DNA of 27,766 nt from JAWLCA01 sp050485905 (GCA_050485905.1 JBJHCH010000036.1:1-27766); one strand, 5' to 3'. Shown: positions 14,324 to 22,130, counted from the first letter of the stretch. Notes: generated from the sequence alone by a model not told the origin. Numbers and translations: made by a program.

Positions 14324-15118
14324 TCAGGCCACCACGAAGTTGCGGATCGCACTGGCCGTTTCGTCTGGGGCACTGAGGTTCGGGCAGTGGCCCGTCGCAT
14401 CCAGCGTTACGAGCTGGCTGGCGGGCATCGCGCGGTGAACATATTCGCCCACCGCCGGAGGCGCGATGATATCTTCGCGGCACTGCAGGATCAGTGTCGG
14501 GATCGTGACATGCTGCAGATCGGCGCGATTGTCCGACATGAAAGTGGTGCGGGCAAAGTGGCGGGCGATTTTCGGATCGGTCCTGCAGAAACTGTTAGTC
14601 AACTCCTCGCCCAGTTCAGGCCGATCGGCATTGCCCATGATCGTTGGCGCCATCGCAGCGGACCAGCCCATGTGGTTGTTGTCCAGAAACTCGAGCAACT
14701 CCTCGATCTGGGCCGCGCTGAAGCCACCCACATAGTCGCCGTCATCGATATATCGCGGTGACGGACCGATAAGGACAAGTTGGCTGAACAGTTCAGGCGC
14801 GGCCCGCGCCGCCAGCACACCGATCATCGCACTCACCGAATGGCCGACAAAGACCGCCTTGCCGAGTTCCAACTCGCGGAGGATCTCGAGGACGTCGTCG
14901 GCGTAGCCCTGAAGGCTTGCGTATTTCCCAGGGGACCATGCGCTCAGATCGGACTTGCCGGCACCGACATGGTCGAAAAGCACGACCCGAAAGCTGTCGT
15001 CAAACCGTGGCGCCACAAGCCGCCACATATTCTGATCGCACCCGAACCCATGCGAAAAGACCATCGCTGGCCCGGATTCGCCAAGCATCCGGACGTTGTT
15101 TCTCTCGATTACAGACAT
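14324..15118 (-). CDS. RsbQ-like alpha/beta hydrolase (KAI2/D14-related)
   Basis: The 264-residue product follows Bacillus RsbQ closely: RNNV at the N-terminus, SHGFGCDQNMW (oxyanion region), VLFDHVGAGKSDL, and the nucleophile elbow VGHSVSAMIG (S94). LIGPSPRYIDD, FCRTDPKIARHFA, LQCREDIIAP (D216) and ATGHCPN (H244) complete the triad. RsbQ-type hydrolases bind or hydrolyse a small hydrophobic ligand and are obligate partners of the PAS phosphatase RsbP. Plant KAI2 and D14 butenolide receptors share the fold. I chose ATG 15118 because it places the N-terminus as in RsbQ and has GTGAGG upstream; an ORF from 15172 would add 18 unmatched residues. It is coupled to the downstream PAS kinase gene, which replaces RsbP here. 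The homology is very secure; the ligand is unknown. Confidence 0.92.
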   Translation of the reverse strand: MSVIERNNVRMLGESGPAMVFSHGFGCDQNMWRLVAPRFDDSFRVVLFDHVGAGKSDLSAWSPGKYASLQGYADDVLEILRELELGKAVFVGHSVSAMIGVLAARAAPELFSQLVLIGPSPRYIDDGDYVGGFSAAQIEELLEFLDNNHMGWSAAMAPTIMGNADRPELGEELTNSFCRTDPKIARHFARTTFMSDNRADLQHVTIPTLILQCREDIIAPPAVGEYVHRAMPASQLVTLDATGHCPNLSAPDETASAIRNFVVA

Positions 15119-15489
15119 CAGCCTCACTGCAGATCGGTAGATTGTCGGGCGGAATGACAACGTGACAGCCATCTTGCAGTTCCCGATCTTCGGCGATTGC
15201 CTGAGTCACGTCAAACCCGCGCACCACTATGACCCGGTCATCGAACCGGTTTCGACGCGGCGTGCAAAGTTGTGCAGGCGGCGACGCTTCCCGGCAGACG
15301 ACAGGTTCGTCATTCTGGCGCATGGCGACCAACCGCTCGGAAGGGATGACGGAATGGAGCACGCAGTCAACCAACCGTTCAGTCTACGCTCCCGAGCTTC
15401 TCCGTTCGCGAGCTAGCCGCTTCCATCGCAGGTGCTCCCAAGTGCACCACTTCACAGGCTTTAGTGTGCCGACGAGGTTACTTTCAGCC

Positions 15490-15516
15490 TAAGCGAGTCT
15501 TATGAAGACTTGGCTT
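15490..15516. promoter_or_regulatory. Extended inverted repeat upstream of the sugar operon
   Basis: The core AGTCTT-ATG-AAGACT (15496-15510) is a perfect 6-bp dyad. The flanks AAGC (15491-15494) and GCTT (15513-15516) extend the symmetry with one or two unpaired bases. No T-run follows, so an operator is likelier than a terminator. The RpiR regulator encoded in the downstream operon is a candidate binder. Confidence 0.4.
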
Positions 15517-15543
15517 GTGCTACCTCGTGCGTCAGGCGAACGC

Positions 15544-15571
15544 GTGACATCACCTATGGACACATTATAGA
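15544..15571 (+). promoter_or_regulatory. Candidate sigma-70-type promoter for the sugar operon
   Basis: GTGACA (15544-15549) and TATAGA (15566-15571) are separated by 16 bases in the AT-rich part of the leader, downstream of the inverted repeat. The match is fair (5 of 6 and 4 of 6 consensus bases). It leaves a leader of roughly 140 bases before the isomerase start. Confidence 0.35.
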
Positions 15572-15718
15572 ACAATAACTTGACTTCAGGTAGGGGAGCA
15601 TCTCGCGCATCCGCAAATACTGCCTTTCAGCAACGACAGATGGCTCCCTTCTTACTGGATACTTTACTACAAAATGATTATGGGTGAAGTTGTTTCCCAC
15701 TTTGAGAAAAGAGAACAG

Positions 15719-16726
15719 ATGAACTTGATGCCATCTCAGCGCCAGTTTCGAGCGAGATACGCCTCGCGCCTGAACTCCTTCGCATCAGCACCGGAGCTTT
15801 TTCCAGGTGCAGATGGGGGGCGGCTGAGCCTTGCTCAAATGATCGCGCGCGCGGCTTCGGTGCGCGGGCTGACTCATCTCGACCTCAACTTTCCCGATCA
15901 TGCAACCGGCCACTGCGCTGACAGCGTGCGGATCGCGCGGGACAACGGGCTGGAGATCAACGGCTTTGCCATGCGCTATTACACCGATCCGGGTTTCAAG
16001 CGGGGAGCATTCACCAATCCTGATAGTGTGGTCCGCCGCAAGGCGATCGACCTGACGAAGGCCGGGATGGATGCAGCGGCAGAGGCCGGCGTGAACCTGA
16101 TTACAATCTGGCTTGGCCAGGACGGCTTCGACACGCCATTTCAGGCGGATTACGCGCAACTCTGGGGTTGGGAGGTTGCGGGCCTGCGCGAGGTGGCTGA
16201 GCATATACCAACGATGAACGTCAGCGTGGAGTATAAGCCCAACGAGCCGCGCGCCTTCGCGTTGCTTCCGGATGCCGCGATGACGCTACTAGCAATCGCC
16301 GAGGCGGGAAGCCCAAACCTGGGCGTCACACTGGACTTCGCCCATATGCTCTACGCCGACGAACAGCCTGCCTTCGCAGCGATGATGGTAGCTAGGCACA
16401 GTCGCGTCCTGGGTGTGCATCTGAACGATGGTTACGCCAAGCGTGACGACGGTCTGATGGTCGGCGCGGTGCACAGTCTGCAAACCATCGAGTTGTTGCG
16501 CCGTATCCGGCACGACGGCTATGACGGAGTCATCTATTTCGACACATTCCCCGATTCCACCGGACTCGATCCTGTGGCCGAGTGCGAGGCCAACATCATG
16601 GCCGTGGAATCAATGCTGGGGATCATCGACCGCATCGACGCCGAGAATGTGCTGGCAGATGCCACGGCCGCCCAGGACGGAATCGCTGCGCAGAGGATCG
16701 TCCAACAATGTATGTTTCGCAGCTAG
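15719..16726 (+). CDS. Xylose-isomerase-like TIM-barrel sugar isomerase/epimerase
   Basis: The product shows the AP-endonuclease-2/xylose-isomerase-like barrel. HLDLNFPDH lies in an early strand, then ITIWLGQDGFD. The metal-binding residues are the glutamate of VEYKPNEPR, the Asp/His of LDFAHM, the His of GVHLNDGYAKRDDGLM, and the acidic strand-end residue of IYFDTFP. Such proteins isomerise or epimerise free ketoses and aldoses, or their phosphates, with a divalent metal. The IYFDTFP and DGLM.GAVH segments recall rhamnose-isomerase-like family members, but the substrate cannot be fixed. ATG 15719 has an AGAGAA site just upstream, better than the upstream ATG at 15674; an ATG at 15728 is also possible. 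First gene of an overlapping three-gene operon with an RpiR regulator and a ribokinase-family kinase. Confidence 0.85.
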   Translation: MNLMPSQRQFRARYASRLNSFASAPELFPGADGGRLSLAQMIARAASVRGLTHLDLNFPDHATGHCADSVRIARDNGLEINGFAMRYYTDPGFKRGAFTNPDSVVRRKAIDLTKAGMDAAAEAGVNLITIWLGQDGFDTPFQADYAQLWGWEVAGLREVAEHIPTMNVSVEYKPNEPRAFALLPDAAMTLLAIAEAGSPNLGVTLDFAHMLYADEQPAFAAMMVARHSRVLGVHLNDGYAKRDDGLMVGAVHSLQTIELLRRIRHDGYDGVIYFDTFPDSTGLDPVAECEANIMAVESMLGIIDRIDAENVLADATAAQDGIAAQRIVQQCMFRS

Positions 16727-17643
16727 CCGCGCATCCAAGCCTCGACGAGGCTGAACTCCGCGCGGTCGGGCCGCGGATCCGCACGATGCTGCCGCAACTG
16801 ACGCCACTGGAACGGCGCGTGATCGAGCTGGTGCTTGGCAGCCGGGACTTCACTGAGTTGACGCCGCTGCAGCAGGTCGCGGCTGCCGCGAATGTTTCCG
16901 AGGCGATGGTGGTCAAAGTCGCCAAGAAACTCGGGTTCGACGGCTACCGTGACTTCCGCACAAGCCTCGCAGCCTATAACCGGCTCCCGATCGTTGAACT
17001 GCACCAGGAACTGTCTCCCGAAGACAGCATTGCTACCATCATGCAGAAGGTGTTCCGCACCTCGATCCAGGCGCTTGAAGAGACGCTCGCGATCCTTGAT
17101 CCTGTGGCGATTGCACAGGCGGCGCGGCTCTTGGACCAGGCACGCACGCGTGACCTCTACGGTTTGGGCGGTTCGGCCCAGATTGCCCGCGACGTAGCGC
17201 ATAAGTTCCTGCGCATAGGCGTCAGGGCCACAGTCCATGACGATGCGCATATGATGTCGATGTCGGCGTCGCTGCTGGGACCGGGTGACGTTGTGGTAGC
17301 GTTTTCACACTCCGGTGAGACGGACGCTCTGATCGAGGCCGTGACCACCGCGAAGTCTGCTGGTGCGGATGTAATCGTCATTACCAACCACGGCGGCTCC
17401 TCGCTGGGCGAACTGGGCACCGTTACGCTTTGTTCGACCGCGCAGGGGTCGCCTCTGACTGGGGAGAACGCAGCCGCGCGGATTGCGCAGTTGAACATCC
17501 TTGACGTGGTATTCGTGGCAGTCGCGCAGCGCGATGCGGCTGCCGCCGAGGCCAATCTGGAAAGAACCATCCGCTCGGTGCGGAGCAAGCGAAAGACCAG
17601 GTCAAATGACATCCCCCGCACCGCGGATCGCCGTCGTCGGTAG
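16708..17643 (+). CDS. RpiR/MurR-family transcriptional regulator (HTH plus SIS domain)
   Basis: The N-terminal HTH_6 region (about 25-95) includes LTPLERRVIELVL and AAAANVSEAMVVKVAKKLGF. A C-terminal SIS domain (about 130-270) contains LYGLGGSAQIARD, VVVAFSHSGETDALIEA and VIVITNHGGSSLGEL, the sugar-phosphate-binding loops. The family senses phosphosugars and represses or activates sugar catabolism. ATG 16708 overlaps the isomerase stop by 19 bases. A GAGGATC site lies about 11 bases upstream, and no upstream start gives a normal N-terminus. Its tail overlaps the following kinase gene by 38 bases. It is likely the local regulator of this operon, sensing a pathway intermediate. Confidence 0.9.
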   Translation: MYVSQLAAHPSLDEAELRAVGPRIRTMLPQLTPLERRVIELVLGSRDFTELTPLQQVAAAANVSEAMVVKVAKKLGFDGYRDFRTSLAAYNRLPIVELHQELSPEDSIATIMQKVFRTSIQALEETLAILDPVAIAQAARLLDQARTRDLYGLGGSAQIARDVAHKFLRIGVRATVHDDAHMMSMSASLLGPGDVVVAFSHSGETDALIEAVTTAKSAGADVIVITNHGGSSLGELGTVTLCSTAQGSPLTGENAAARIAQLNILDVVFVAVAQRDAAAAEANLERTIRSVRSKRKTRSNDIPRTADRRRR

Positions 17644-18541
17644 TCTGCACTACGACATCCTCGTGACCGGCGGCGACCGTCCGCGCAAGGGCGAGACCGT
17701 GTTCGCCAGCGCCTGGGAGTGGAAATGCGGCGGCAAGGGGGGCAACCAGGCGATTGAGGCGGCCCGTCACGGCGCTGAGGTGGCGTTCGTCGGTGCCGTT
17801 GGCAAGGACAGCTTCGGCGATGCCATGATCGCGCGGTTGAGGGCGTCCAATGTCGAGACCTCCGGTATCCGGCGGAATGGTGATGTCGGGTCAGGGATGT
17901 CGGTTGCCATCTTCGACCCGGCTGGCGACTATGGAGCTGTGATCGTGCCGGGCAGCAACTGGACGATCGGTGAGAGCGATCTGGAAGCTGAACCTGCCTT
18001 GAGGTCCTGCACGGTCCTTCTGCTTCAGAACGAGGTTCAATCAGCCACGAACCTCACCGCTGCTCGAATCGCGAGATCGCAAGGTGCGACCGTCATACTG
18101 AACGCAGCACCTGCGCGAGACCTTCCAGCTGACATGGAGGCGACAATCGACATTCTGGTAGTCAACGAAGTCGAGGCCGAAATGATGACGGGTGCGGACC
18201 CAATCACCGAGTTCGCCGCAGCCGAAGTTGCCGCAGCGCAACTACTGCGCAGAGCGCCCAGCGTGATAGTAACGCTCGGTGCACAGGGACTGGTCTTGGC
18301 CACGCGCACCACTGGTCCGCAACGTATACCAGGTCATCCCGTGATCGCTGTAAGCACACATGGCGCTGGCGATGCCCTGATAGGCGCGATGGCGGCGCAG
18401 ATCGCTCTAGGAGCGGAATTAAGAAGCGCGGCGCGCTATGCGAATGCGGCAGCTGCGGCGCTCGTGGCGACGCCGGAGCCCGAGCGCGCACTGCTAACTT
18501 CCGACGCTGCGCACGCGCTTCTGTCCGAGACCGCATTCTGA
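17606..18541 (+). CDS. Ribokinase-family (PfkB) sugar kinase
   Basis: The 311-residue product opens with IAVVGSLHYDILV. It has the substrate-binding CGGKGGNQAIEAARHG (about 41-56), VGAVGKDSFGD, NAAPARDLP, VVNEVEAEMMTG and VIVTLGAQG. The C-terminal anion-hole/catalytic motif is THGAGDALIGAM, with catalytic Asp about D256. A His replaces the usual second Thr of TTGAGD. The family phosphorylates ribose, fructose, deoxyribose or nucleosides with ATP. GGKGGNQA points to the ribokinase branch. With the isomerase it could isomerise and phosphorylate an imported monosaccharide. No transporter gene adjoins. The ATG at 17606 begins inside the regulator gene, implying coupled translation. Confidence 0.9.
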   Translation: MTSPAPRIAVVGSLHYDILVTGGDRPRKGETVFASAWEWKCGGKGGNQAIEAARHGAEVAFVGAVGKDSFGDAMIARLRASNVETSGIRRNGDVGSGMSVAIFDPAGDYGAVIVPGSNWTIGESDLEAEPALRSCTVLLLQNEVQSATNLTAARIARSQGATVILNAAPARDLPADMEATIDILVVNEVEAEMMTGADPITEFAAAEVAAAQLLRRAPSVIVTLGAQGLVLATRTTGPQRIPGHPVIAVSTHGAGDALIGAMAAQIALGAELRSAARYANAAAAALVATPEPERALLTSDAAHALLSETAF

Positions 18542-18548
18542 AGGAATT

Positions 18549-18567
18549 GGCTCGGAATTCTGGAGCC
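18549..18567 (+). terminator. Weak hairpin just after the sugar operon
   Basis: GGCTC and GAGCC flank a loop containing GAATTC, starting 8 bases after the kinase stop codon. The position suits a transcription end, but the stem is short and no T-tract follows, so this is only a candidate. Confidence 0.3.
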
Positions 18568-18750
18568 TTCAAGCGGTTCTATCGGTCTTTCGACTTGCCC
18601 CGTGAGCCGCCTGTTCCAAACCCATATGACAACGCACTGGATTCGATGTCCGCCGATTCCGGGGTGGTCGGGCGCGCCGCCTTGACGTCAAGCAAAGCAG
18701 CCGAACGCTGTCCAACTCGGAACCAAACGGGTCCACGGTCATCATATAGA

Positions 18751-18922
18751 GGAGGCTTCAATCCCCGGGATCTGGTGACGCCAAAAGGCATCCCCTTCGC
18801 ACACACTCGCTTTTCCTAGGACTTCGGTTCCCATGGGAACGTCTCCGTCCATGCCCCTGTGGGGAGCGAGCCATTCCTGTTCCCGGGACGGCATGACGCG
18901 GCGAACAACGGGACCGACCGGA
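18751..18922 (+). repeat. Diverged direct repeat, right copy
   Basis: This is the partner of 11416-11586, in the same orientation, beginning GGAGGCTT and ending GGGACCGACCGGA. The most conserved blocks are the CATGGGAACGT/CCGTCCATGCCC pair and AGCCATTCCTGTTCCC. The two copies lie about 7.3 kb apart. No transposase is attached to either copy. Confidence 0.7.
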
Positions 18923-19661
18923 TTGCTGGCACTGGATCGCGCAAGAGGCACCGGCGGGTGTGACGACACCGGAAGAGTGCGACGGCGGGTCTGCGGCACC
19001 GCAGGCTTCGTGCTTGCCATGCGGGAGAACCTGCTGCGAAGCCATCGGGTAGTGACGACCCAGCATAGCAATGCGGACACCCGGCTGTCCCGGCATGGAC
19101 GGAAGAGCATCACGCTGATCGGGGATCGTGCGGCAGCGATGCTTCCCGCGACATGCGATGCGAGTGCCGGCTGCTCCTGACACGACGCTTGGAGCGCGGC
19201 GGGACGGCAGACAGCACTGCCATCCCCGGCACGCGTCACCCATACCGCATCGCCGATCGCGGCTGACGGGCGGGCAGTCATGTATGTGACGGGGTCGATG
19301 TCACCGAGTTCGGACGATGGACAGTGGTATCGCGACAGGCGCTCCCCTGCGGTCGAGGGCACAACTGCGAGGCATCCCATGGGCGATCATCGACCATGAC
19401 GCCCGCGACGCCGCCTTCCGCGGCGCCAGGCGGCGTGGCACGCCCCATCACCGGAGAACATGACCAGTTGACGATATGGCGTCACGTGCGCCCGTCACGC
19501 CATACCCATGGCACCCAGACCGTCACCAGTCGTTGACCCACCGACGCGGACATCGGCAGCATCTGGTCCGGCCGGAAGAATAGGCCCTTGGCAGAGAGCC
19601 ACCGCCAGCAGCCGCAGGAGTGGCCTCAGGTGGCCGGCTAGGGCCGAGGCAACACTCCCGC

Positions 19662-20132
19662 TCACCGACGGGCGCGACGCCAGTCCCAGGGCGGCATGGT
19701 CGGGGCCTGCCATATGCCACGACCCTCGCGCTGCGCGGCACGTTCGGCGGCGGCGTAGTCCCGGCTGAAGTGATGATAGGCCCATGCCAGGCCCTCCCGC
19801 ACGAGCACTTCCTGAACATCGAGTCCGCCGGCGAAGCAACGCCCGATCGTGCGGCCCCAGCGATCGGTGCCGAGCCGCTGGCATTCGACGGAACCCGCAC
19901 GCATCAACTGGCGCAGTCTATTCGTCGCCGCACTCGCGCAGTCCCATGTGCCGCCGCCGGCCCGGGCGCACCGCTGACGGCCTTCGGCAGCATCGATGCC
20001 ATGGAAACGGATGCGCTCCCGGCCGATTTCGATCGTGTCGCCGTCGAGCACGCGCAGGCTCCCCGATTGAGCAAGGACGGAAACAGGTGCGGTCAGGGCC
20101 AGAACGGCCAGGACGAAAACGAGGCGAAGCAT
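19662..20132 (-). CDS. Exported staphylococcal-nuclease-like (thermonuclease) protein
   Basis: From ATG 20132 the product has a signal peptide (MLRLVFVLAVLALTAPVSVL) and a compact SNase domain. VLDGDTIEIG supplies calcium-binding acidic residues. RIRFHGIDAAEGRQ contains the equivalents of catalytic Arg35 (R42) and Glu43 (E50), and DRWGR the equivalent of Arg87 (R94). VQEVLVREGLAWAYHHF and AQREGRGIW complete the OB-fold C-terminus. The enzyme should hydrolyse DNA or RNA in the periplasm or outside the cell. Four cysteines in the mature part (55, 65, 84, 99) suggest disulfides. No clear ribosome site was found; a TTG at 20168 would add 12 residues. It appears monocistronic. Confidence 0.87.
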   Translation of the reverse strand: MLRLVFVLAVLALTAPVSVLAQSGSLRVLDGDTIEIGRERIRFHGIDAAEGRQRCARAGGGTWDCASAATNRLRQLMRAGSVECQRLGTDRWGRTIGRCFAGGLDVQEVLVREGLAWAYHHFSRDYAAAERAAQREGRGIWQAPTMPPWDWRRARR

Positions 20133-20348
20133 GGCTCGAGCATAAGTCGTGGCAGCGAGCGTGAACAAGTGCCGCGACAGTCAAGCTGGCGGGCACTGGT
20201 GTGCAGTATAGCTTGCGGCTGTGCATCGGGGCGCACTTGTCCTAACGTCCACGTCCGGGGAGACGCTGATTGCGTTGTGCCGGGCGGGAAGCCGTCTGAC
20301 GGCAGCGCAGCAGTGCAGATGCAGCATCCCTTAAGCTGCGACCATTCG

Positions 20349-20371
20349 TGCCCCCGCATCGTGGCGGGGCA
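20349..20371 (-). terminator. GC-rich hairpin downstream of the RpiR gene
   Basis: TGCCCCCGC (20349-20357) pairs with GCGGGGCA (20364-20371) with one bulged C. It lies 10 bases past the end of the minus-strand regulator gene. The stem is strong, but no T-run follows in the direction of transcription, so the efficiency as a terminator is doubtful. Confidence 0.4.
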
Positions 20372-20380
20372 GCTCGGTCA

Positions 20381-21229
20381 CTATCCCAGAATGTCCAGTT
20401 CTTCATTGATTTCGCCGATCAGACTGGCGCGCTGCACCGCGGTATCTCCGACCAGCCCGACATGCGAGATGGCCAGCATACGCAGCAAAGATACCAACGT
20501 TGTATAGCTGGGAATCAGGCCGTAGCTCGAAATATGGCAGCGCAGCGCAAGGTCAGAGAAACGCTTTGCCTGCGCAAGGTTGCCGTGATCGGTCAAGGAG
20601 ATGATGTTGGCGCGCGTGGTCTTGGCATAGGACATGATCGCCTTCAGCTCTCGGGGTTGCGGCCCCTGCGCTAAAACCACCATCACATCGCGCGGCCCCA
20701 TCATCGCCAGATCCTCGGCCACAGCCCCACTGGTGATGCCGACGGCATGAACATTGGGGCGCAACCGCGAGAACAGCACCCGGCCATAGTGAGCCAGCCA
20801 AGCATCAGTCCCCAAGCCAAGGAACCATAGCTTGGGCGCATCCGCGATTAGCCGGGCAGCCTGACGCAGACTGTCCGGGCTCATCTCTTCAAAGGTGCGA
20901 GTGATGTTTGCCAGTTCCAGATCCATATGCTCACCGATCTTGCGCCCGAGCACGGTGCTGCCCGATGCCGCCTCAGAATAGCTGTAGGGCTGGGTCCGGT
21001 TGCGCTCTTCCCGAGCCTGCAGTTTGACCTCTTCGAAGTCGGTATAGCCCAACGACCGGAAGAAGCGTGCCGCCGTTGCCTTGGACACGTCCGCGATCCC
21101 TGCCAGTTCTGTTGCAGTATGTGTTTCAATCAGCCCCGGCCTGTCTAGAATCACTGCGGCCAGTTTCTGCTCGCTCTTGGTCAGTCGCTCCAGCTTCTCC
21201 TGGATGCGTAGGGCCAGTCGTGTCGGCAT
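20381..21229 (-). CDS. RpiR/MurR-family regulator of the adenine-deaminase operon
   Basis: The 282-residue product has the HTH_6 domain at about 1-80 (LTKSEQKLAAVIL, TATELAGIADVSKATAARFFRSLGY). A C-terminal SIS fold (about 120-250) includes LWFLGLGTDAWLAHYGR, DVMVVLAQGPQPRELK and IISLTDHGNLAQ. In the SIS ligand loop the usual SxSGxT is replaced by AQGPQ, suggesting a ligand other than a standard phosphosugar. It is divergent from, and separated by only 126 bases from, the operon beginning at 21356. TGAAAC-type repeats overlap the operon promoter, so direct control is very likely. The ATG at 21229 has a weak GGAACG site. Confidence 0.9.
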   Translation of the reverse strand: MPTRLALRIQEKLERLTKSEQKLAAVILDRPGLIETHTATELAGIADVSKATAARFFRSLGYTDFEEVKLQAREERNRTQPYSYSEAASGSTVLGRKIGEHMDLELANITRTFEEMSPDSLRQAARLIADAPKLWFLGLGTDAWLAHYGRVLFSRLRPNVHAVGITSGAVAEDLAMMGPRDVMVVLAQGPQPRELKAIMSYAKTTRANIISLTDHGNLAQAKRFSDLALRCHISSYGLIPSYTTLVSLLRMLAISHVGLVGDTAVQRASLIGEINEELDILG

Positions 21230-21262
21230 CTATCGTTCCATGACAGTGGTTTATTTTTCTCG

Positions 21263-21291
21263 TTGACAGACTGAAACGAGAGTTTCATATT
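21263..21291 (+). promoter_or_regulatory. Sigma-70-type promoter for the transporter/adenine-deaminase operon
   Basis: A perfect TTGACA (21263-21268) and CATATT (21286-21291) are spaced by 17 bases, about 65 bases upstream of the first gene. The spacer is occupied by the left dyad of the TGAAAC repeats, so a bound regulator would cover the promoter. Confidence 0.65.
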
Positions 21292-21328
21292 TTTGAAACA
21301 TGGGAACGCTTCGCCGAAACTCTGAAAC
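21272..21328. promoter_or_regulatory. Candidate RpiR operator: TGAAAC/GTTTCA repeat cluster
   Basis: The cluster has a perfect dyad TGAAAC-GAGA-GTTTCA (21272-21287). It is followed by TGAAAC at 21294-21299, GAAAC at 21316-21320 and TGAAAC at 21323-21328. RpiR-family operators are commonly GAAA/TTTC-type dyads. The position overlaps the promoter and lies between the regulator and its presumed target operon, which suggests repression. Five half-sites suggest cooperative binding of more than one dimer. Confidence 0.65.
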
Positions 21329-21355
21329 ACCACTCTGCAACAGTAAGGATACGAC

Positions 21356-22102
21356 GTGTCGAAATCAAACATTATCCGACAGAAAATCTGGGGCAAACTG
21401 AAGGACGTAGCGCGGCCCGACACCAGATTTGACAAGAACTTTGCCGAGGTCATTCCTGATTTCGAGGGCTCCGAAACCGCCAGCCGTCGCGTCTTGGACA
21501 TGGAGGCCTGCAAGAACTCCGAGTTCCTGTTCATCACGCCCGACAACTGTCTGGTCGAAGTCCGCCGCGCCCTGATTGAGATGGGCAAGCCCTTTTTCAT
21601 GTCGACCTACGGCATCTATCGCGGCTTCCTTTACATCGCGCCGGGATCCGTGCCGAAAGGGCATGAGCTTTACGCCGCATGGCTAGACGGGATGGAGCAT
21701 TTCGGGCGCCCCATCTCGCTGGAAGAAGTGGCGAGAATGGGCAAAATCGACTTTCTGGTGACCGGCGCCTCGGCAGTTTCGGTCGATGGTGTTCGCTTTG
21801 GCAAAGGTCATGGGTTCTTCGATCTGGAATGGGGCATGTTCACCGATCTGGGGCTGGTCGGCGAAGACACTCCGGTCGTCGCTGTGGTTCACGATTGTCA
21901 GGTCGTGCATGAAAAACTGCACCCCAGCCCCACTGATATTCTTGTGGATCACATCGCTACGCCGGGCGGGCTGCATACGGTGGACCGTCGCGCCAAGCGC
22001 CCGCATGGCGTGATCTGGGACCTGCTGGACCCCAAGCAGATTGAACAGACCCCGCCCTTGCAAGAGTTGCGGGTGATCCAGGGCCTAGCCCCCGCGATCT
22101 AA
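21356..22102 (+). CDS. 5-formyltetrahydrofolate cyclo-ligase paralogue (COG0212-like)
   Basis: The 248-residue protein shows the 5-FCL/MTHFS fold: an N-terminal IIRQKIWGKL basic helix, FITPDNCLVEVRRALIEMGKP, and the signature RFGKGHGFFDLEWGMFTDLG. The last corresponds to the nucleotide-binding KGxGYYD loop of the family, followed by VVAVVHDCQVV and LVDHIATP. Classical members use ATP to convert 5-formyl-THF to methenyl-THF. This one is longer than the usual roughly 200 residues and sits in a transporter/deaminase operon. It is probably one of the paralogues that act on other substrates or in salvage and repair. The GTG at 21356 has AAGGAT upstream. First gene of the operon; 28 bases separate it from the binding-protein gene. 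Confidence 0.82.
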   Translation: MSKSNIIRQKIWGKLKDVARPDTRFDKNFAEVIPDFEGSETASRRVLDMEACKNSEFLFITPDNCLVEVRRALIEMGKPFFMSTYGIYRGFLYIAPGSVPKGHELYAAWLDGMEHFGRPISLEEVARMGKIDFLVTGASAVSVDGVRFGKGHGFFDLEWGMFTDLGLVGEDTPVVAVVHDCQVVHEKLHPSPTDILVDHIATPGGLHTVDRRAKRPHGVIWDLLDPKQIEQTPPLQELRVIQGLAPAI

Positions 22103-22130
22103 AGAGACACACTAACAACAGGAGGTTTGG

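Larger units (their letters stand above)
15119..15718. other. 600-base divergent intergenic region
   Basis: This region separates the hydrolase-kinase unit (leftward) from the sugar operon (rightward). No credible gene is seen: frames at 15162-15416 and 15000-15374 oppose each other and have no ribosome site or motif. The right half (15480-15700) is clearly AT-richer and contains an inverted repeat and a candidate promoter, listed separately. Confidence 0.5.
18542..19661. other. 1.1-kb stretch with no recognised gene, contains right repeat copy
   Basis: Apart from the repeat at 18751-18922 nothing is recognisable. The minus-strand frame at 18742-19380 is long (212 codons) but has no ribosome site, no secondary-structure logic and no motif. 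Its only notable part is the repeat-derived EQEWL....GMDGDVPM. The stretch looks like decayed or intergenic sequence. Confidence 0.5.

Noticed and set aside
18742..19380. 212-codon minus-strand frame as a possible gene or transposase
   Set aside because: No DDE or other transposase motif, no ribosome site and no inverted terminal repeats. Only the repeat-shared segment is notable.
19620..20507. 295-codon plus-strand frame across the nuclease gene
   Set aside because: The minus strand encodes an unmistakable SNase domain with all catalytic residues. The plus frame is a shadow.
21230..22130. Thiamine (THI-box) riboswitch expected near a THI5-like transporter
   Set aside because: Neither the 126-base divergent region nor the 28-base gap before the binding-protein gene shows a THI-box core. 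Protein operator repeats explain the leader.
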